Shown piece by piece: positions 63,687-64,000 of a stretch of DNA of 64,000 nucleotides. Made by a program: the position numbers and the translations under genes. The stretch is from Climacteris rufus (Eukaryota; Chordata; Aves; Passeriformes; Climacteridae). Each line of letters opens with the position of its first letter. Within the stretch, counting starts at the first letter, position 1. Location: the NCBI GenBank assembly GCA_013398175.1, contig VZRZ01002085.1, positions 113,082 through 177,081 of the forward strand. The letters are read 5' to 3'. The notes below the pieces were generated by a model that was not told the origin of the DNA, did no database searches, and saw only the letters and a list, made by a program, of their open reading frames with translations.

Positions 63687-63851
63687 TGTTGCCCAGAGAA
63701 GCTGTGGCTGCCCCATCCCTGGAAGAGTCCAAGGTCAGGTTGGACAGGGCTTGGAGCAATCTGGGCTAGTGGAAGGTGTCCCTGCCCATGGCAAGGGGTT
63801 GGAACAACATGATCTTTAAGGTCTCCTCCAACCCAAACCATTCCATGATTT
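63687..63851 (+). mobile_element. Young CR1 LINE 3' fragment, plus orientation
   Basis: tgttgcccagagaagctgtg, gctgccccatccctggaaga, gtccaaggtcaggttggaca, a ctagtggaaggtgtccctgc block and cctccaacccaaaccattcc with a catgattt tail. 5'-truncated, antisense to CTNNA2, about 225 bp upstream of the exon in gene orientation. Confidence 0.94.
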
Positions 63852-63897
63852 TAAGCTAATATTATTCTTCTTCAAATATTCTGAAAATTTCTTGGCT

Positions 63898-63931
63898 ATT
63901 CATACACAAGGTGAAATTCATACACAAGGTG
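63898..63931. repeat. 18-bp-period tandem duplication
   Basis: attcatacacaaggtg occurs twice exactly, separated by AA (period 18), giving almost two full copies. It is short and perfect, so probably recent. Confidence 0.93.
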
Positions 63932-64000
63932 TAAGTTTTTTTTACTCCTGCAGATAAAGTGCAATATTGTCTGTTTATAATTCCTTCATTTTGGTTACTT

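Larger units (their letters stand above)
63462..64000 (-). other. CTNNA2: CTNNA2 intron upstream of the exon (partial)
   Basis: This is the last 539 bp of the preceding intron in gene orientation. It holds a short CR1 stub, a TA run at about 63659-63672, a truncated CR1 copy and an 18-bp-period tandem duplication. The preceding exon is not in the window. Confidence 0.85.

Overview
The window is vertebrate and almost certainly avian. It is AT-rich and gene-poor, and it carries many truncated 3' ends of CR1 LINEs, which are the hallmark repeat of bird genomes. One solo LTR of an avian endogenous retrovirus is also present. The young CR1 type (ending in the 'ccatgggcagggacacc / cttccactatcccagg' block, seen in both orientations) is abundant and suggests a neoavian bird, perhaps a passerine. 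That narrower placement is inference.

The only protein-coding sequence I can support is one 204-bp exon on the minus strand (63258-63461). It encodes 68 residues of an alpha-catenin, and paralogue-distinguishing residues point to CTNNA2 (alpha-N-catenin). It has a consensus GTAAGT donor and a TTTCAG acceptor, is phase 0 at both ends, and covers the vinculin-binding start of the M domain. Everything at lower coordinates (1-63257) is the downstream intron, more than 63 kb long and not finished in this window. 63462-64000 is the end of the upstream intron. LRRTM1, which in mammals lies nested and antisense in a CTNNA2 intron, is not visible here.

Layout: 1-5.7 kb is plain intron with a (CA)n and a plus-strand G-quadruplex motif. 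5.7-20.9 kb has scattered CR1 pieces and a perfect (AAT)16 microsatellite. 20.9-27.4 kb is repeat-poor, with a CpG-rich patch holding a perfect CTCF-consensus match near 23.3 kb, a 36-N assembly gap in a poly-T run at 25.03 kb, and a 24-bp perfect palindrome at 26.16 kb. 27.4-40.2 kb has more CR1 pieces, a 13-bp perfect hairpin and an approximately 510-bp solo LTR. 43.8-47.7 kb holds two young CR1 copies in opposite orientation that share a 100-bp exact inverted repeat. 51.1-57.0 kb has a 78-nt two-stem hairpin and a dispersed 230-bp direct duplication of unknown origin. 57-64 kb holds a minus-strand G-quadruplex motif and the exon.

No operon, CRISPR array, tRNA or rRNA gene, or intact mobile element was found. 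Most open frames in the window are chance frames or lie inside CR1 copies. The most useful leads are the candidate CTCF site, the pre-miRNA-like hairpin, the inverted CR1 pair, the CpG-dense exon and the unexplained duplication. I do not see evidence for an undescribed multi-gene system.
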